In this document: positions 7,228 to 17,120 of the stretch, one piece after another | Layout of the letters: each line of letters starts with the position of its first letter | Numbering within the stretch: the first letter of the stretch is position 1 | Origin: Bacteroidaceae bacterium | GTDB taxonomy: Bacteria > Bacteroidota > Bacteroidia > Bacteroidales > Bacteroidaceae | Assembly (NCBI GenBank): GCA_017429525.1 | Contig: JAFROT010000022.1 | Location: 36,027-100,026 of the forward strand | DNA length: 64,000 nucleotides | Direction: 5' to 3' | Notes under the pieces: generated by a model | Databases searched by the model: none | What the model saw: the letters and a program-made list of their open reading frames with translations, nothing else | Told to the model about the DNA's origin: nothing | Made by a program: the position numbers and the translations under genes

Positions 7228-9675
7228 ATGAAGAAATTCCCTTCCCTGACAACTCTTCTGGCCGCCGTAGCGATGCTGTGCGGCACGAGTTGTTCGAGCC
7301 AGGCTGGCCGAGTGCCCGCCGACGAGATTTTTGAGCCATACGCGGCCACCGCCCTCCGTGCACCTTCTGTGCCGCTGGTCGTCTCTGACCCGTACTTCTC
7401 CATTTGGTCGCCCTACGACAAGCTGACGGACGGCACCACGCGCCATTGGACCAACGACGAGAAGCCCCTCGAGGGGCTGCTCACCGTGGATGGCACCGTC
7501 TACCGCTGGATGGGCGCTGAGCGCTTTGTCCTGAAGAGCATCGCCCCGATGGCCGACGAAGAGGCTTGGGAGGCTGACTACACCCGCGCCGTGCAGCGCG
7601 AGGGCTGGCAGCGTCCTGAGTTCGTACCCACCGACTGGCAACGCGGATGTGCCGCCTGGGGCTCCGACGGACTCGACTTCGTACGCACCCATTGGAGCGA
7701 CCTCAACAGCGACCTCTACGTGCGCCGTGCCGTGACGCTCACGGCCGATGACCTGAAGGAAGACCTCTGGATGATCTATTCCCACGACGATGTCTTCGAG
7801 CTCTACGTGAACGGCACGAAGGTGGCCGACACGGGCGAGACATGGGTCGACGGCGTGCGGCTGCACATGGACGGCGACCTGAAAGGTCTGCTCCATGAAG
7901 GCGAGAACGTCATCGCTGCCCACTGCCATAACACGACGGGCGGCGCGTACACCGACTTCGGACTCTTCAAGAACATGAGCGAGAAGACCGCCGTGACGAC
8001 AGCCGAGCAGAAGAGCGTCAGCGTGCTGGCCACAAACACTTACTATACGTTCGCGTGCGGACCCGTGGAACTGAAGGTCGTCTTCACCGCTCCGATGCTG
8101 ATTGACGACTACGACCTGCTCTCCGCGCCCATCAACTACATTTCCTATCAGGTCAACGCCACCGATGGCAAGAAGCACGAAGTGAAGATGCAGATCAGCG
8201 CCGCCCGTGAGCTGGTGCTGAACAAGGCCTCGCAGCCTACTCGCTCGGAGATCATCACCGAGGGCGGCGTGCAGTACGCCAAGAGCGGTACCGTCGACCA
8301 GCCTATCCTGGCCAAGAAGGGCGACGGCATCTGCATCGACTGGGGTTACCTCTATATTCCCGCCATCAACGGCACGGTAGCGCTGGCCGAAGGCGACCAG
8401 CTGGTGTTCAGCAACGACCTGGGCGCCGTGGACAAGGCCGCAAGCTATATGATGATCGGCTATGACGAGGTGCTCGATATCGAGTACATGTACAAGCGCT
8501 ACAAGGGCTACTGGGCTCACGAGGGCGCAGTCACCATCTTCGACATGTTCGACCGCATGAACAAGGACTATGCCAGCATCATGAAGCGCTGCCGCGAGTT
8601 CGACAAGATGATCTACGACGACGCCATGAAGGCCGGCGACAAGAAGTATGCCGAAGTGCTCTCGGCCTCCTATCGCCACGTCATCGCAGCCCACAAGCTC
8701 TTCAAGGACGAGGATGGCAACCTGCTCTTCTTCTCGAAGGAGAACAACTCCAACGGTTGCGTCAACACCGTCGACCTGACTTACCCCGAGTCGCCCCTCT
8801 TCCTGGCCTACAACCCCGAGTTGCAGAAGGCGCAGATGACCTCCATCTTCGACTATAGCCTCAGCGGCCGTTGGACCAAGCCCTTCGCCGCTCACGACCT
8901 GGGCACCTATCCTATCGCCAACGGTCAGGTCTATGGCGGCGACATGCCGCTGGAGGAAGCCGGAAACATGCTGACGCTGGCGGCTCAGATCTGCCGCATC
9001 GAGAACAGCACGAAGTACGTCGACAAGTACTGGAATGTCATCACGACTTGGGCCGACTACCTCTCCGAGAATGGTCAGGACCCCGCCAACCAGCTCTGCA
9101 CCGACGACTTTGCCGGCCACTGGGCCCACAACTGCAACCTCAGCGTCAAGGCTATCATGGGCATTGCTGGCTATGCCGAGATGGCTCGCATCAAGGGCGA
9201 CCAAAGCACCGCCGACAAGTATATGACGCGCGCCAAGGAGATGGCCATCAAATGGGAGCAGGACGCTCTCGAGGGCGACCACTATCGCCTGGCTTTCGAC
9301 CGCGAGGACACTTGGAGCCAAAAGTACAACATGATATGGGATAAGCTCTGGGGAACGAACCTCTTCCCCAACGGCGCCATGGAGCGCGACGTCCAGTACT
9401 ACTTGACGAAGCAGAACAAGTACGGCCTGCCGCTCGACTGCCGCAAGGACTACACGAAGAGCGACTGGATCATGTGGACGGCCGGTATGGCCAAGGACAA
9501 GGCCGACTTCCTGAAGTTTGTCGCACCGCTCTACGACTATATGAATGAGACTGGTTCGCGCGTACCGACGAGCGACTGGTACGACACGAAGACCGGTCTG
9601 ATGGTCGGCTTCAAGGCCCGCTCCGTCATCGCCGGCCACTGGATGCGCGTCCTCGTTGACAAGCAAGCAAAGTAA
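7228..9675 (+). CDS. DUF4965/glutaminase-A-like lipoprotein
   Basis: Large exported protein of the group with domain order DUF4964-DUF5127-DUF4965-DUF1793 (often annotated as glutaminase A-like). The start at 7228 gives a lipoprotein signal (TLLAAVAMLCGTSC, C22); a GTG at 7198 would lie at the transcription start. The DUF4964 part is visible in LRAPSVPLVVSDPYFSIWSP; a beta-sandwich insert with FELYVNGTKVADTG follows; the C-terminal all-alpha region carries YDDAMKAGDKKYAEVLSASY and DDFAGHWAHNCNLSVKAI. First gene of the operon, 29 nt before the next. The biochemical activity of bacteroidal members is not established; the (alpha/alpha)6-type C-terminus and its place in a glycan locus make a carbohydrate role as likely as amidase activity. 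Confidence 0.85.
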   Translation: MKKFPSLTTLLAAVAMLCGTSCSSQAGRVPADEIFEPYAATALRAPSVPLVVSDPYFSIWSPYDKLTDGTTRHWTNDEKPLEGLLTVDGTVYRWMGAERFVLKSIAPMADEEAWEADYTRAVQREGWQRPEFVPTDWQRGCAAWGSDGLDFVRTHWSDLNSDLYVRRAVTLTADDLKEDLWMIYSHDDVFELYVNGTKVADTGETWVDGVRLHMDGDLKGLLHEGENVIAAHCHNTTGGAYTDFGLFKNMSEKTAVTTAEQKSVSVLATNTYYTFACGPVELKVVFTAPMLIDDYDLLSAPINYISYQVNATDGKKHEVKMQISAARELVLNKASQPTRSEIITEGGVQYAKSGTVDQPILAKKGDGICIDWGYLYIPAINGTVALAEGDQLVFSNDLGAVDKAASYMMIGYDEVLDIEYMYKRYKGYWAHEGAVTIFDMFDRMNKDYASIMKRCREFDKMIYDDAMKAGDKKYAEVLSASYRHVIAAHKLFKDEDGNLLFFSKENNSNGCVNTVDLTYPESPLFLAYNPELQKAQMTSIFDYSLSGRWTKPFAAHDLGTYPIANGQVYGGDMPLEEAGNMLTLAAQICRIENSTKYVDKYWNVITTWADYLSENGQDPANQLCTDDFAGHWAHNCNLSVKAIMGIAGYAEMARIKGDQSTADKYMTRAKEMAIKWEQDALEGDHYRLAFDREDTWSQKYNMIWDKLWGTNLFPNGAMERDVQYYLTKQNKYGLPLDCRKDYTKSDWIMWTAGMAKDKADFLKFVAPLYDYMNETGSRVPTSDWYDTKTGLMVGFKARSVIAGHWMRVLVDKQAK

Positions 9676-9704
9676 TCATCAATAACCTATAAACTGATTT
9701 AGCT

Positions 9705-11495
9705 ATGAGAATGAGACTGAAAAGCAAAGCATTCTCGCCATTGGTCCTCATCACCGCCGTGCTCGTAGGCTCAGCAACCATCGGTTGCGAGTCTTCGACC
9801 ACGGTCGAGGACTACTATGGCGTTCAGTCGTCAGCGCCCTTCGACCCGTCGAAGCCGGTGGTGATCACTGAGTTCACTCCCACATCGGGGAGCGTGGGCC
9901 AGCAAATCTGCATCAAGGGCTCAAACTTCGGTAATGATACCTCTCAGGTGCACGTGAAGATTGGCGGCAAAGATGCTGTCGTCGTGAGCTGCCGCAGCGA
10001 GGCGCTCTATGCCTATGTCCCCAGCGCCGCCTACGACCAGATTGACGGCACGACCCTGAAGGGCTCTGTCGCCGTCGAGATAGGTGGCAAGACGGGTACC
10101 GCTGCAGGAGCCTTCACCTACGAACGTAAGATGGTTGTCGGTCGCCTGTGTGGTAAGTTCTACGAGCGCGAGTCCGACGTCGTCTGGGCTGATGGCTCTT
10201 ACGCCGATGGCGTTGAGGGCGTCAGTGGTTTCAAGAACGATGGCGTCATGCAGTTCTCACCCTACAACCACGACCACCTGTTCATCGTCTACGACCAGGA
10301 GCCTCACTTCGGCGTCGTGGCTCACGGCATCCAGTTGCTCGACCTGAAGAACAAGACCGTGCAGACCATCCTGCCGCTCTCGATGTTCTCCAACGAGCGC
10401 CTGCGTACGATCGACTTCGCTGTCGACCCCTTCGCCTATAACGCCGACGGCACCTTCGAGACGACCGTCAATGAGGATGGCGACACCGTCATCGTAGGTC
10501 GTGCTCCCGAGGGCTGGGTTGAACACGCTACCCCCGAGCAGAAGCGTTGGCGCGAGCATCTCATCATCTCGGCCGACAACGACGACAGCAACTACCGTGC
10601 ACACTCCGTCTATATCGTAGACCGCGATGCCGACGGCAACTTCAGCCGCAACTCGCAGGTGCGTCAGCTGGCCAACTACCGCCAGTGTAACGGCGCCAGC
10701 CTGCACCCCGTCAATGGCGAGCTCTACTTCACCAGCTATCAGAAGGGTGAGGTCATCCGCCTCGACATGGAGAAGTACTGGGACACGCTCATCCCCAACG
10801 AGGAGGGCGTACGCATGACTTGGGACCCCTACGTGAACAACAATCTCTTTGACGCCGCTTCGGGCGCCAGCTCGGGCACCGGTGCTTTCGAGATCCTGTT
10901 CACCGTTCAGGATACCTACTGGGAGTTCCAGATTGACATCCATCCCTCGGGCAAGTTTGCCTATATCGTCGTCATCAACCGCAACTACATCCTGCGCACC
11001 GACTACGACGAGAAGACCAAGAAGTTCTCTGCTCCTTACGTCATCGCAGGCGACATGAGTGCCTCGGGCTTCACCGACGGCGTCGGCAAGAGCGCCCGTC
11101 TGAACCGCCCGTACCAAGGCACGTTCGTCAAAAACGAAGAGTATGAGGCCGCCGGCAACGACGACATCTACGACTTCTACTTCTGCGACAGCCGCAACGA
11201 CGCTATCCGTCTGCTCACGCCCGAAGGTATCGTCAAGACCTATGCTGGCGGTAGCGCAGCCACGCACGCCGACGGCAACACCTACGGCAACGAGAACGGC
11301 GAGCTGCGAGACTTCGCTCGCTTCCATCGTCCCACAGGCCTCGTCAACGACGTCCACCGCGACGCCATCACTGGCCAGAACACTTTGATTTTCTACATCC
11401 TCGACACGAGCAACTTCTGCATCCGCACCATCACGATGGAGGAGAATCTCGAATCTACGGAACCTAAAGAGGAGACTAATCCGATTCAACAGTAA
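9705..11495 (+). CDS. IPT/TIG domain lipoprotein with NHL-like propeller
   Basis: Predicted cell-surface lipoprotein: signal with lipobox TIGC (C28). Residues about 45-125 form an IPT/TIG fold (VVITEFTPTSGSVGQQICIKG...G..A.V.S), as in many surface glycan-binding proteins. The remainder looks like a beta-propeller (repeated G..RLNRPYQ, FARFHRPTGLV, YFCDSRNDAIRLL), typical of NHL repeats. It sits 14 nt upstream of susC, so it is very likely co-transcribed and a surface binding partner of the SusC/SusD complex. No catalytic motif seen. Confidence 0.8.
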   Translation: MRMRLKSKAFSPLVLITAVLVGSATIGCESSTTVEDYYGVQSSAPFDPSKPVVITEFTPTSGSVGQQICIKGSNFGNDTSQVHVKIGGKDAVVVSCRSEALYAYVPSAAYDQIDGTTLKGSVAVEIGGKTGTAAGAFTYERKMVVGRLCGKFYERESDVVWADGSYADGVEGVSGFKNDGVMQFSPYNHDHLFIVYDQEPHFGVVAHGIQLLDLKNKTVQTILPLSMFSNERLRTIDFAVDPFAYNADGTFETTVNEDGDTVIVGRAPEGWVEHATPEQKRWREHLIISADNDDSNYRAHSVYIVDRDADGNFSRNSQVRQLANYRQCNGASLHPVNGELYFTSYQKGEVIRLDMEKYWDTLIPNEEGVRMTWDPYVNNNLFDAASGASSGTGAFEILFTVQDTYWEFQIDIHPSGKFAYIVVINRNYILRTDYDEKTKKFSAPYVIAGDMSASGFTDGVGKSARLNRPYQGTFVKNEEYEAAGNDDIYDFYFCDSRNDAIRLLTPEGIVKTYAGGSAATHADGNTYGNENGELRDFARFHRPTGLVNDVHRDAITGQNTLIFYILDTSNFCIRTITMEENLESTEPKEETNPIQQ

Positions 11496-11509
11496 AGCCC
11501 CCGACTACT

Positions 11510-14500
11510 ATGAAAAAATATATAGCAACTATCATACTCCTGCTCGGTACGGCTTTCGCAGCTATGGCGCAGCAGGAAGTCACGATTACCGGTGTCGTCA
11601 GCGACGACACGGGTCCCCTGCCCGGTGTCAACGTAACCGTCAAGGACGGTAAAGGCCTCGGCACCATCACCAATGTCAACGGTCAGTACACGATCAAGAT
11701 GCCGCAATACAAGACGCTGGTGTTCTCCTACATGGGCTTCGAGAGCCAGGAGGTCTTCATCAAGGATCAGAAGACGGTCAACGTCACCCTCTCCGAGGCC
11801 AAGGTCAGCGCCATGGACGAGGTCGTTGTCACGGGTATGACGGCCCAGAAGAAACTGACGCTGACGGGCGCCGTCACCAACGTGAAGATGGAAGAGCTGA
11901 AGCACTTCAATACGTCGAACCTCACGAACACCCTCGCCGGTAACGTGGCCGGTGTGCTCGCCTTCCAGAAGTCCGGTCAGCCCGGTAAGAACACTTCGGA
12001 GTTCTGGATCCGCGGTATCTCCACTTTCGGCGCCAGCAACAAGGCTTACATCCTGGTCGACGGCTTCGAGCGCGAGAACCTCGACGACATCAACATCGAG
12101 GATATCGAATCCTTTTCCGTCCTGAAAGACGCCTCTGCCACCGCTATCTACGGTTCGAAGGGCGCTAACGGCGTCGTCCTCATCACGACGAAGCACGGCC
12201 GTGCCGGCAAGGTCGACATCAACGCCAAGTTCGAGACCTCGTACAACACGCGCACCATCACGCCCGAGTTCGTCAGCGGTTTTGACTATGCTAAGTACTT
12301 AAATGAGGCTCGCGTCACCCGCAACCTCGGCGTGCTCTACCAACCCGTCGAGCTCGACATCATCCGCTATGGCCTCGACCCCGACCTCTACCCGAACGTC
12401 GACTGGCAGGACCTCCTCTTGAAGGACGGCGCCATGAGCTACCGTGCCAACCTCAATATCAGCGGCGGTGGCGAGACGGCTCGCTATTACGTCTCGATGG
12501 CCTACACGCAGGACCAAGGTATGTACAAGACCGATAAGACCCTGCGCGAGCGCTACGACACGAATGCCAACTACGACCGCTGGAACTATCGTATGAACGT
12601 CGACGTGGACGTCACGAAGACCACAGTGCTGAAATTTGGCATCAGCGGCAACCTCAACAAGCGCAACAGCCCGGGCATCGGCGACGACAAAGTCTGGGGC
12701 CAGATGTTCGGTTACAACCCGCTCTACACCCCCGTGCTCTACAGCAACGGACTCTTCCCCGCAAAGGGCGTGTTCAACACGAAGGAGGAGAACGGTGTCA
12801 CCACCTACACCCTCGACGAGAACTACATTAACCCGTGGGTCAGCTCCACGCAGACGGGTTACAATACCGAGTGGCAGAACAATATTCAGACGAACATCAC
12901 CCTGGAGCAGGACCTCAAGTTCATCACCAAGGGCCTGAAGTTCACCGGCCGCTTCGGCTACGATACCTACAATAACAATAGTATCCAGCACCACCGCCTG
13001 CCCGCCCTCTACGCCGCTCGTTCGCGTAACACCGAGACCGGCCAGCTCGACTTCCAGCAGGTGCAGTCGATTCAGGACATGACGCAGTCGAGCGCCAACA
13101 GCGGTTCGCGCCGCGAGTTCCTCGACCTGCTCTTGCACTGGGACCGTCAGTTCTGGGACTACCACAACTTCGCCGCCAACGTGAAGTTCACCGAGGATCA
13201 GAACATCTCGACTCAGAATCTGGGCAGCGACATCAAGAACTCCGTCTCGCGCAAGAACAAAGGTCTGGCAGCCCAGTTCACCTACAACTTCGCATCGCGC
13301 TACTTCGCCGACTTCAACTTCGGCTACAACGGCTCTGAGAACTTCGCCGACGGCCACCGCTGGGGCTTCTTCCCCGCCTGGTCAGTAGCCTGGAACGTAG
13401 GCGAGGAGCCTTGGATCAAGAAGAACGTCAAGTGGATTGACATGTTCAAGATCCGCTTCTCCAACGGTCGCGTAGGTTCTGACGCCACGGGCGACAACCG
13501 CTTCCCCTACCTCTACACCCTCGAGGCCAGCGGCAACGGCTACACCTGGGGCCAGAACGGAACCAATAGCTACGGCAGTATCCGCTATCGTCAGGTAGCT
13601 TCGGAATACGTCACGTGGGAAGTCGCTACGAAGAACGACCTCGGTATCGACCTCGTGTTGTTCGACAACCGCTTCTCGCTGACCATGGACTACTTCGACG
13701 AGAAACGTACCGGCATCTTCCAGGAGCGCCGCTTCCTGCCCACCACCGTCGGTCTGGAGTACTGGGCTGTGGATAACAACTGGAACTACCCTAAAGCTAA
13801 TGTCGGCGCTGTCAGTTCGCGCGGTTTCGACGGCAACTTCTCCTACAACGACAAGTTCGGCCAAGTCGGTCTGACCGTTCGCGGCAACATCACCTATAGC
13901 AAGAACAAGATTGAGGAGTACGACGAGGAGAACAACGTCTACCCCTACCAGAACCAGTACGGCTACCGCGTCAATCAGGTCCGCGGCCTCATTGCCGAAG
14001 GTCTGTTCAAGGACTACGACGACATCCGCAACAGCCCGACACAGGAGTTCGGCACCGTGCAGCCCGGTGATATCAAGTACAAGGACGTCAATGGTGACGG
14101 CGTGGTCAACAACGGCGACGTTTGTGCCATCGGTGCTACCGACCGTCCGAGCCTCATCTACGGCCTCGGCGTGAGCGTCACGTGGAAGGGCTTCGATTTC
14201 AACCTCCACCTGCAGGGCGCCGGCAAGAGCACCTTCTCGACCTACGGCAAGTGCGTCTGGGCCTTCAGCGAGAGCCAGTGGGGCAACATCTTCAAGGGCC
14301 AACTCGACAACCGCTGGGTGGACAGCGAGACAGCCGTCAAGCTCGGCATCCCGGGCAACGAAGATCCGAACGCCACCTATCCGCGTCTCAGCTATGGCGG
14401 CAACAGCAACAACGACCGCAACTCCACCTTCTGGCTGCGCGACGGCCGCTACCTGCGCCTGAAGAACCTCGACATCGGTTACACGCTGCCTAAGCATATC

Positions 14501-14665
14501 GTCAACCAGATTCACTTCTCCAACATCCGTGTTTACGTGGCTGCCACCAACCTCTTCTTCCTCCACAAGAAGTTCAGCACGTGGGATCCCGAATCCCTGC
14601 AGCCGCGCGGCGAGGACTATCCGATTACGAAGGCTATCACAGCCGGTTTGCAAGTTAATATCTAA
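11510..14665 (+). CDS. SusC/RagA-type TonB-linked outer membrane transporter
   Basis: Imports oligosaccharides across the outer membrane using TonB energy. The signal peptide ends AAMAQ. A carboxypeptidase-regulatory-like domain (GVVSDDTGPLPGVNVTVKDG) comes first, then a TonB-box-like stretch (AMDEVVVTG), the plug (GNVAGVL, WIRGISTFGASNKAYILVDG, LKDASATAIYGSKGANGVVLI) and the beta barrel ending in an aromatic-poor VNI. At 1051 aa the length is normal for the family. It is followed by susD after 72 nt, the usual pairing. The operon pairs it with GH92 and GH76, which suggests alpha-mannan oligosaccharides as cargo (inference). Confidence 0.96.
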   Translation: MKKYIATIILLLGTAFAAMAQQEVTITGVVSDDTGPLPGVNVTVKDGKGLGTITNVNGQYTIKMPQYKTLVFSYMGFESQEVFIKDQKTVNVTLSEAKVSAMDEVVVTGMTAQKKLTLTGAVTNVKMEELKHFNTSNLTNTLAGNVAGVLAFQKSGQPGKNTSEFWIRGISTFGASNKAYILVDGFERENLDDINIEDIESFSVLKDASATAIYGSKGANGVVLITTKHGRAGKVDINAKFETSYNTRTITPEFVSGFDYAKYLNEARVTRNLGVLYQPVELDIIRYGLDPDLYPNVDWQDLLLKDGAMSYRANLNISGGGETARYYVSMAYTQDQGMYKTDKTLRERYDTNANYDRWNYRMNVDVDVTKTTVLKFGISGNLNKRNSPGIGDDKVWGQMFGYNPLYTPVLYSNGLFPAKGVFNTKEENGVTTYTLDENYINPWVSSTQTGYNTEWQNNIQTNITLEQDLKFITKGLKFTGRFGYDTYNNNSIQHHRLPALYAARSRNTETGQLDFQQVQSIQDMTQSSANSGSRREFLDLLLHWDRQFWDYHNFAANVKFTEDQNISTQNLGSDIKNSVSRKNKGLAAQFTYNFASRYFADFNFGYNGSENFADGHRWGFFPAWSVAWNVGEEPWIKKNVKWIDMFKIRFSNGRVGSDATGDNRFPYLYTLEASGNGYTWGQNGTNSYGSIRYRQVASEYVTWEVATKNDLGIDLVLFDNRFSLTMDYFDEKRTGIFQERRFLPTTVGLEYWAVDNNWNYPKANVGAVSSRGFDGNFSYNDKFGQVGLTVRGNITYSKNKIEEYDEENNVYPYQNQYGYRVNQVRGLIAEGLFKDYDDIRNSPTQEFGTVQPGDIKYKDVNGDGVVNNGDVCAIGATDRPSLIYGLGVSVTWKGFDFNLHLQGAGKSTFSTYGKCVWAFSESQWGNIFKGQLDNRWVDSETAVKLGIPGNEDPNATYPRLSYGGNSNNDRNSTFWLRDGRYLRLKNLDIGYTLPKHIVNQIHFSNIRVYVAATNLFFLHKKFSTWDPESLQPRGEDYPITKAITAGLQVNI

Positions 14666-14666
14666 G

Positions 14667-14809
14667 ACCCCCTCCTCACTCCCCCTTGCAGGGGGAGGGT
14701 GGTTACCTAAAAAAAAGAAATATAACAGTCTAAGAATATGAAAACAAATATGAGCAATATACTAAGGTATATACTCCCCTCCCTACAAGGGAGGGGCAGG
14801 GGGGTGGGT
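14667..14809 (+). repeat. Inverted-repeat pair at the susC/susD junction
   Basis: Arm 1 (14667-14706) begins one base after the susC stop; arm 2 (14767-14809) lies inside the susD signal peptide. The arms are imperfectly inverted copies, and each is itself near-palindromic (CCCTCCCTACAAGGGAGGG in arm 2). The susD ATG at 14738 falls in the loop. Confidence 0.8.
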
Positions 14810-16957
14810 CTGCTCCTGCTGGCCGCTTTCTTTATTGCCTCTTGTGCCGACCTCGACTCCGACAAATACTTCGGCGACCGCAAGACGCTCGAGAGCGTCT
14901 TCACCGACCGCGAACAGGTCGACCAGTGGCTCGCCCACGCCTTCTCGTTCCTCACGGGCTCCAACTTCGAAGTCTGCTCTAAGGGCGGCACGGGCGGTGA
15001 GAATGCAGCCTGGAATCCCTTCTGCTTTGCCGACGACATCTACTACGGCGACCGCGACTATGCCTATGGCGACGCCAAGGACCGCGGCTTCACGTCCTAC
15101 AACACGTTCCGTGAGGGCGGCTACACCGAGGCCGTCGGGCAGGACGCCTGGGTGCGTAGCTACCAGGGTATCTACCAGGCCAGCATCTTCATCAAGAATA
15201 TCGACATGAACACCGACCTCACCGAGGAGGACCGCCTCGACAAGAAGGGTCAGGCCCGCTTCGTCCGCGCTTACTATTATTGGCTGCTCCTGCGCAAGTT
15301 CGGCCCCATTCCCATCATGCCTGATGAGGGCGCCGACTATACGCTCGAGTATGATGACCTCGCGACCCCGCGTTCGACCTACGAGGAGTGCGCCAACTAC
15401 ATCGCCGACGAGATGGTGAAGGCCGCCAACGAGATTTCGCCCCGCTGGACCAACAGGCGTGATGAAGCCAACATCGCACGTCCGACGCGCGGCGCCTGCC
15501 TCGCCACGCGTGCCATCGCGCTGACCTATGCTGCCAGCCCCCTGGCCAACGGTCAGCTCAAGAACGGCCATCACCCGGCCAACGTCACCGACAATATCGC
15601 CAAGCAGCTCCACAACTTCGACGGCACGCCGCTGCTCTCGCTCGACTACGACGAGGCCAAATGGGCGCGCGCCGCTGCTGCCTGCAAGGACGTCATGGAC
15701 CTCGGAGGCTACGAGCTCTACCACGCAGGCTTCAACGCCGACCCCACCGACGGACGGCCCAGGACCGTGGCGCCCGACTACGACCCCGTCTTCTCGGAGA
15801 ACAACTGGCCCAACGGCTGGAAGGACATCGACCCCTATCTCTCCTACCGCGACCTCTTCAACGGCACGGCCAGCGCGGCCGACAACCCTGAACTCATCTT
15901 CACCCGCGGCTCCAATATGAGCATGGGCGACAACGACAATGGCCTCGGCGCCATGGTGGCCCACTCGATGCCCGTCTCCATCAACGGCTGGAACACGCAC
16001 GGCATGACGCAGAAGATGTGCGACACCTATTATATGCGCGACGGCTCGGACGTCCCCGGTATGTATCGCGAGTGGCGGCAGGACGGCGTCGACGGCAACG
16101 ATATGGGCAACAGCCAGGAGCGCGCCACGGGTTGGACCTCACGCAGCGAGATCAACAACGGCGACTATCCCGAGCTCTCGCAGGACCTGCGCGCCTATCC
16201 TGGCATGAACGTCTCCAAGCAGTATGTCCGTCGCGAACCCCGCTTCTATGCCAGCGTAGCCTTCAGCGGCAGCTACTGGGAGCAGTTGCAGAATCCCACT
16301 CAGTCGCAGCGCAACGCTCAGGTATTCTACTATCGTGGTGGTGGTAACGGCTACATTAATGCTTTCTCCTATCTCCGTACGGGTATTGGCATCAAGAAGT
16401 TCTATCATCCCGATGACTACCGCGACGCACAGCATGACTATGGTCATCTTCGCACTAAGTTTGAACCTGCCATCCGTTATGCAGACATCCTGTTGATGTA
16501 CGCAGAATGCCTCAATGAGCTCACCCAGAGCTATACCATCAAGAGCTGGCAGGGCAAGGACATGACCATCAGCCGTAGCGTCGACGAGATGAAGAAGGGC
16601 ATCCAGCCCGTTCGCATCCGTGCCGGCCTGCACGACTACTCGGCCGACGAGTATGCCGACGTCAATGCCTTCCGTGCCAAGGTCAAGCGTGAGCGCATGA
16701 TCGAGTTCATGGGCGAGGGCAAGCGCTACTTCGACCTCCGCCGTTGGATGGACGCCCCCATCGAGGAGAACAAGCGCGTCTACGGCCTCAACGTCTTCCA
16801 GACGGCTGCCAAGCGCGACGAGTTCATGCAGGTCATCCCAGTCTACAACCTCTCGGCCAACTTCAACGACAAGATGTACTTCTGGCCCATCTCTCACACC
16901 GACCTCAAGCGCAACAAGAATCTTGTCCAGAACCCCGGTTGGACCTACAATGACTAA
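14738..16957 (+). CDS. SusD/RagB family glycan-binding lipoprotein
   Basis: Partner lid of the SusC transporter, binding glycans at the cell surface. The lipobox is FIASC (C36). TPR-like helices are seen in the N-terminal half (RFVRAYYYWLLLRKFGPIP, typical of SusD), and the C-terminus has RVKRERMIEFMGEGKRYFDLRRW, a conserved SusD motif. At 739 aa it is longer than most SusD proteins (about 500-650). The stretch of the signal peptide just before the hydrophobic core (LPSLQGRGRGVG) is encoded by a palindromic repeat also found in the next gene. The nucleotide sequence from the ATG for about 73 nt is almost identical to that of the gene at 17049. Confidence 0.95.
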   Translation: MKTNMSNILRYILPSLQGRGRGVGLLLLAAFFIASCADLDSDKYFGDRKTLESVFTDREQVDQWLAHAFSFLTGSNFEVCSKGGTGGENAAWNPFCFADDIYYGDRDYAYGDAKDRGFTSYNTFREGGYTEAVGQDAWVRSYQGIYQASIFIKNIDMNTDLTEEDRLDKKGQARFVRAYYYWLLLRKFGPIPIMPDEGADYTLEYDDLATPRSTYEECANYIADEMVKAANEISPRWTNRRDEANIARPTRGACLATRAIALTYAASPLANGQLKNGHHPANVTDNIAKQLHNFDGTPLLSLDYDEAKWARAAAACKDVMDLGGYELYHAGFNADPTDGRPRTVAPDYDPVFSENNWPNGWKDIDPYLSYRDLFNGTASAADNPELIFTRGSNMSMGDNDNGLGAMVAHSMPVSINGWNTHGMTQKMCDTYYMRDGSDVPGMYREWRQDGVDGNDMGNSQERATGWTSRSEINNGDYPELSQDLRAYPGMNVSKQYVRREPRFYASVAFSGSYWEQLQNPTQSQRNAQVFYYRGGGNGYINAFSYLRTGIGIKKFYHPDDYRDAQHDYGHLRTKFEPAIRYADILLMYAECLNELTQSYTIKSWQGKDMTISRSVDEMKKGIQPVRIRAGLHDYSADEYADVNAFRAKVKRERMIEFMGEGKRYFDLRRWMDAPIEENKRVYGLNVFQTAAKRDEFMQVIPVYNLSANFNDKMYFWPISHTDLKRNKNLVQNPGWTYND

Positions 16958-16961
16958 GGAA

Positions 16962-17120
16962 GCCCCCCTCCTCACTCCCCCTCAAAGGGGGAGGGTGGTC
17001 ACCATTCAAGAATTGAAAACCATACATTCATAAATACAAGATTATAATATGAAAACAAATAAGAGCAATATACTAAGGTATATACTCCCCTCCCTCGCAG
17101 GGAGGGGCAGGGGAGTGGGT
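16962..17120 (+). repeat. Inverted-repeat pair at the susD/next-gene junction
   Basis: Arm 1 (16962-17003) begins four bases after the susD stop; arm 2 (17077-17120) lies in the signal peptide of the gene starting at 17049. Arrangement and sequence repeat those at 14667-14809. Confidence 0.8.

Noticed and set aside
10257-14653. Very long minus-strand frames opposite the IPT/TIG, SusC and neighbouring genes
   Set aside because: Long antisense frames are expected in GC-rich genes with strong codon bias; all translate to Val/Asp/Glu-rich sequence without motifs.
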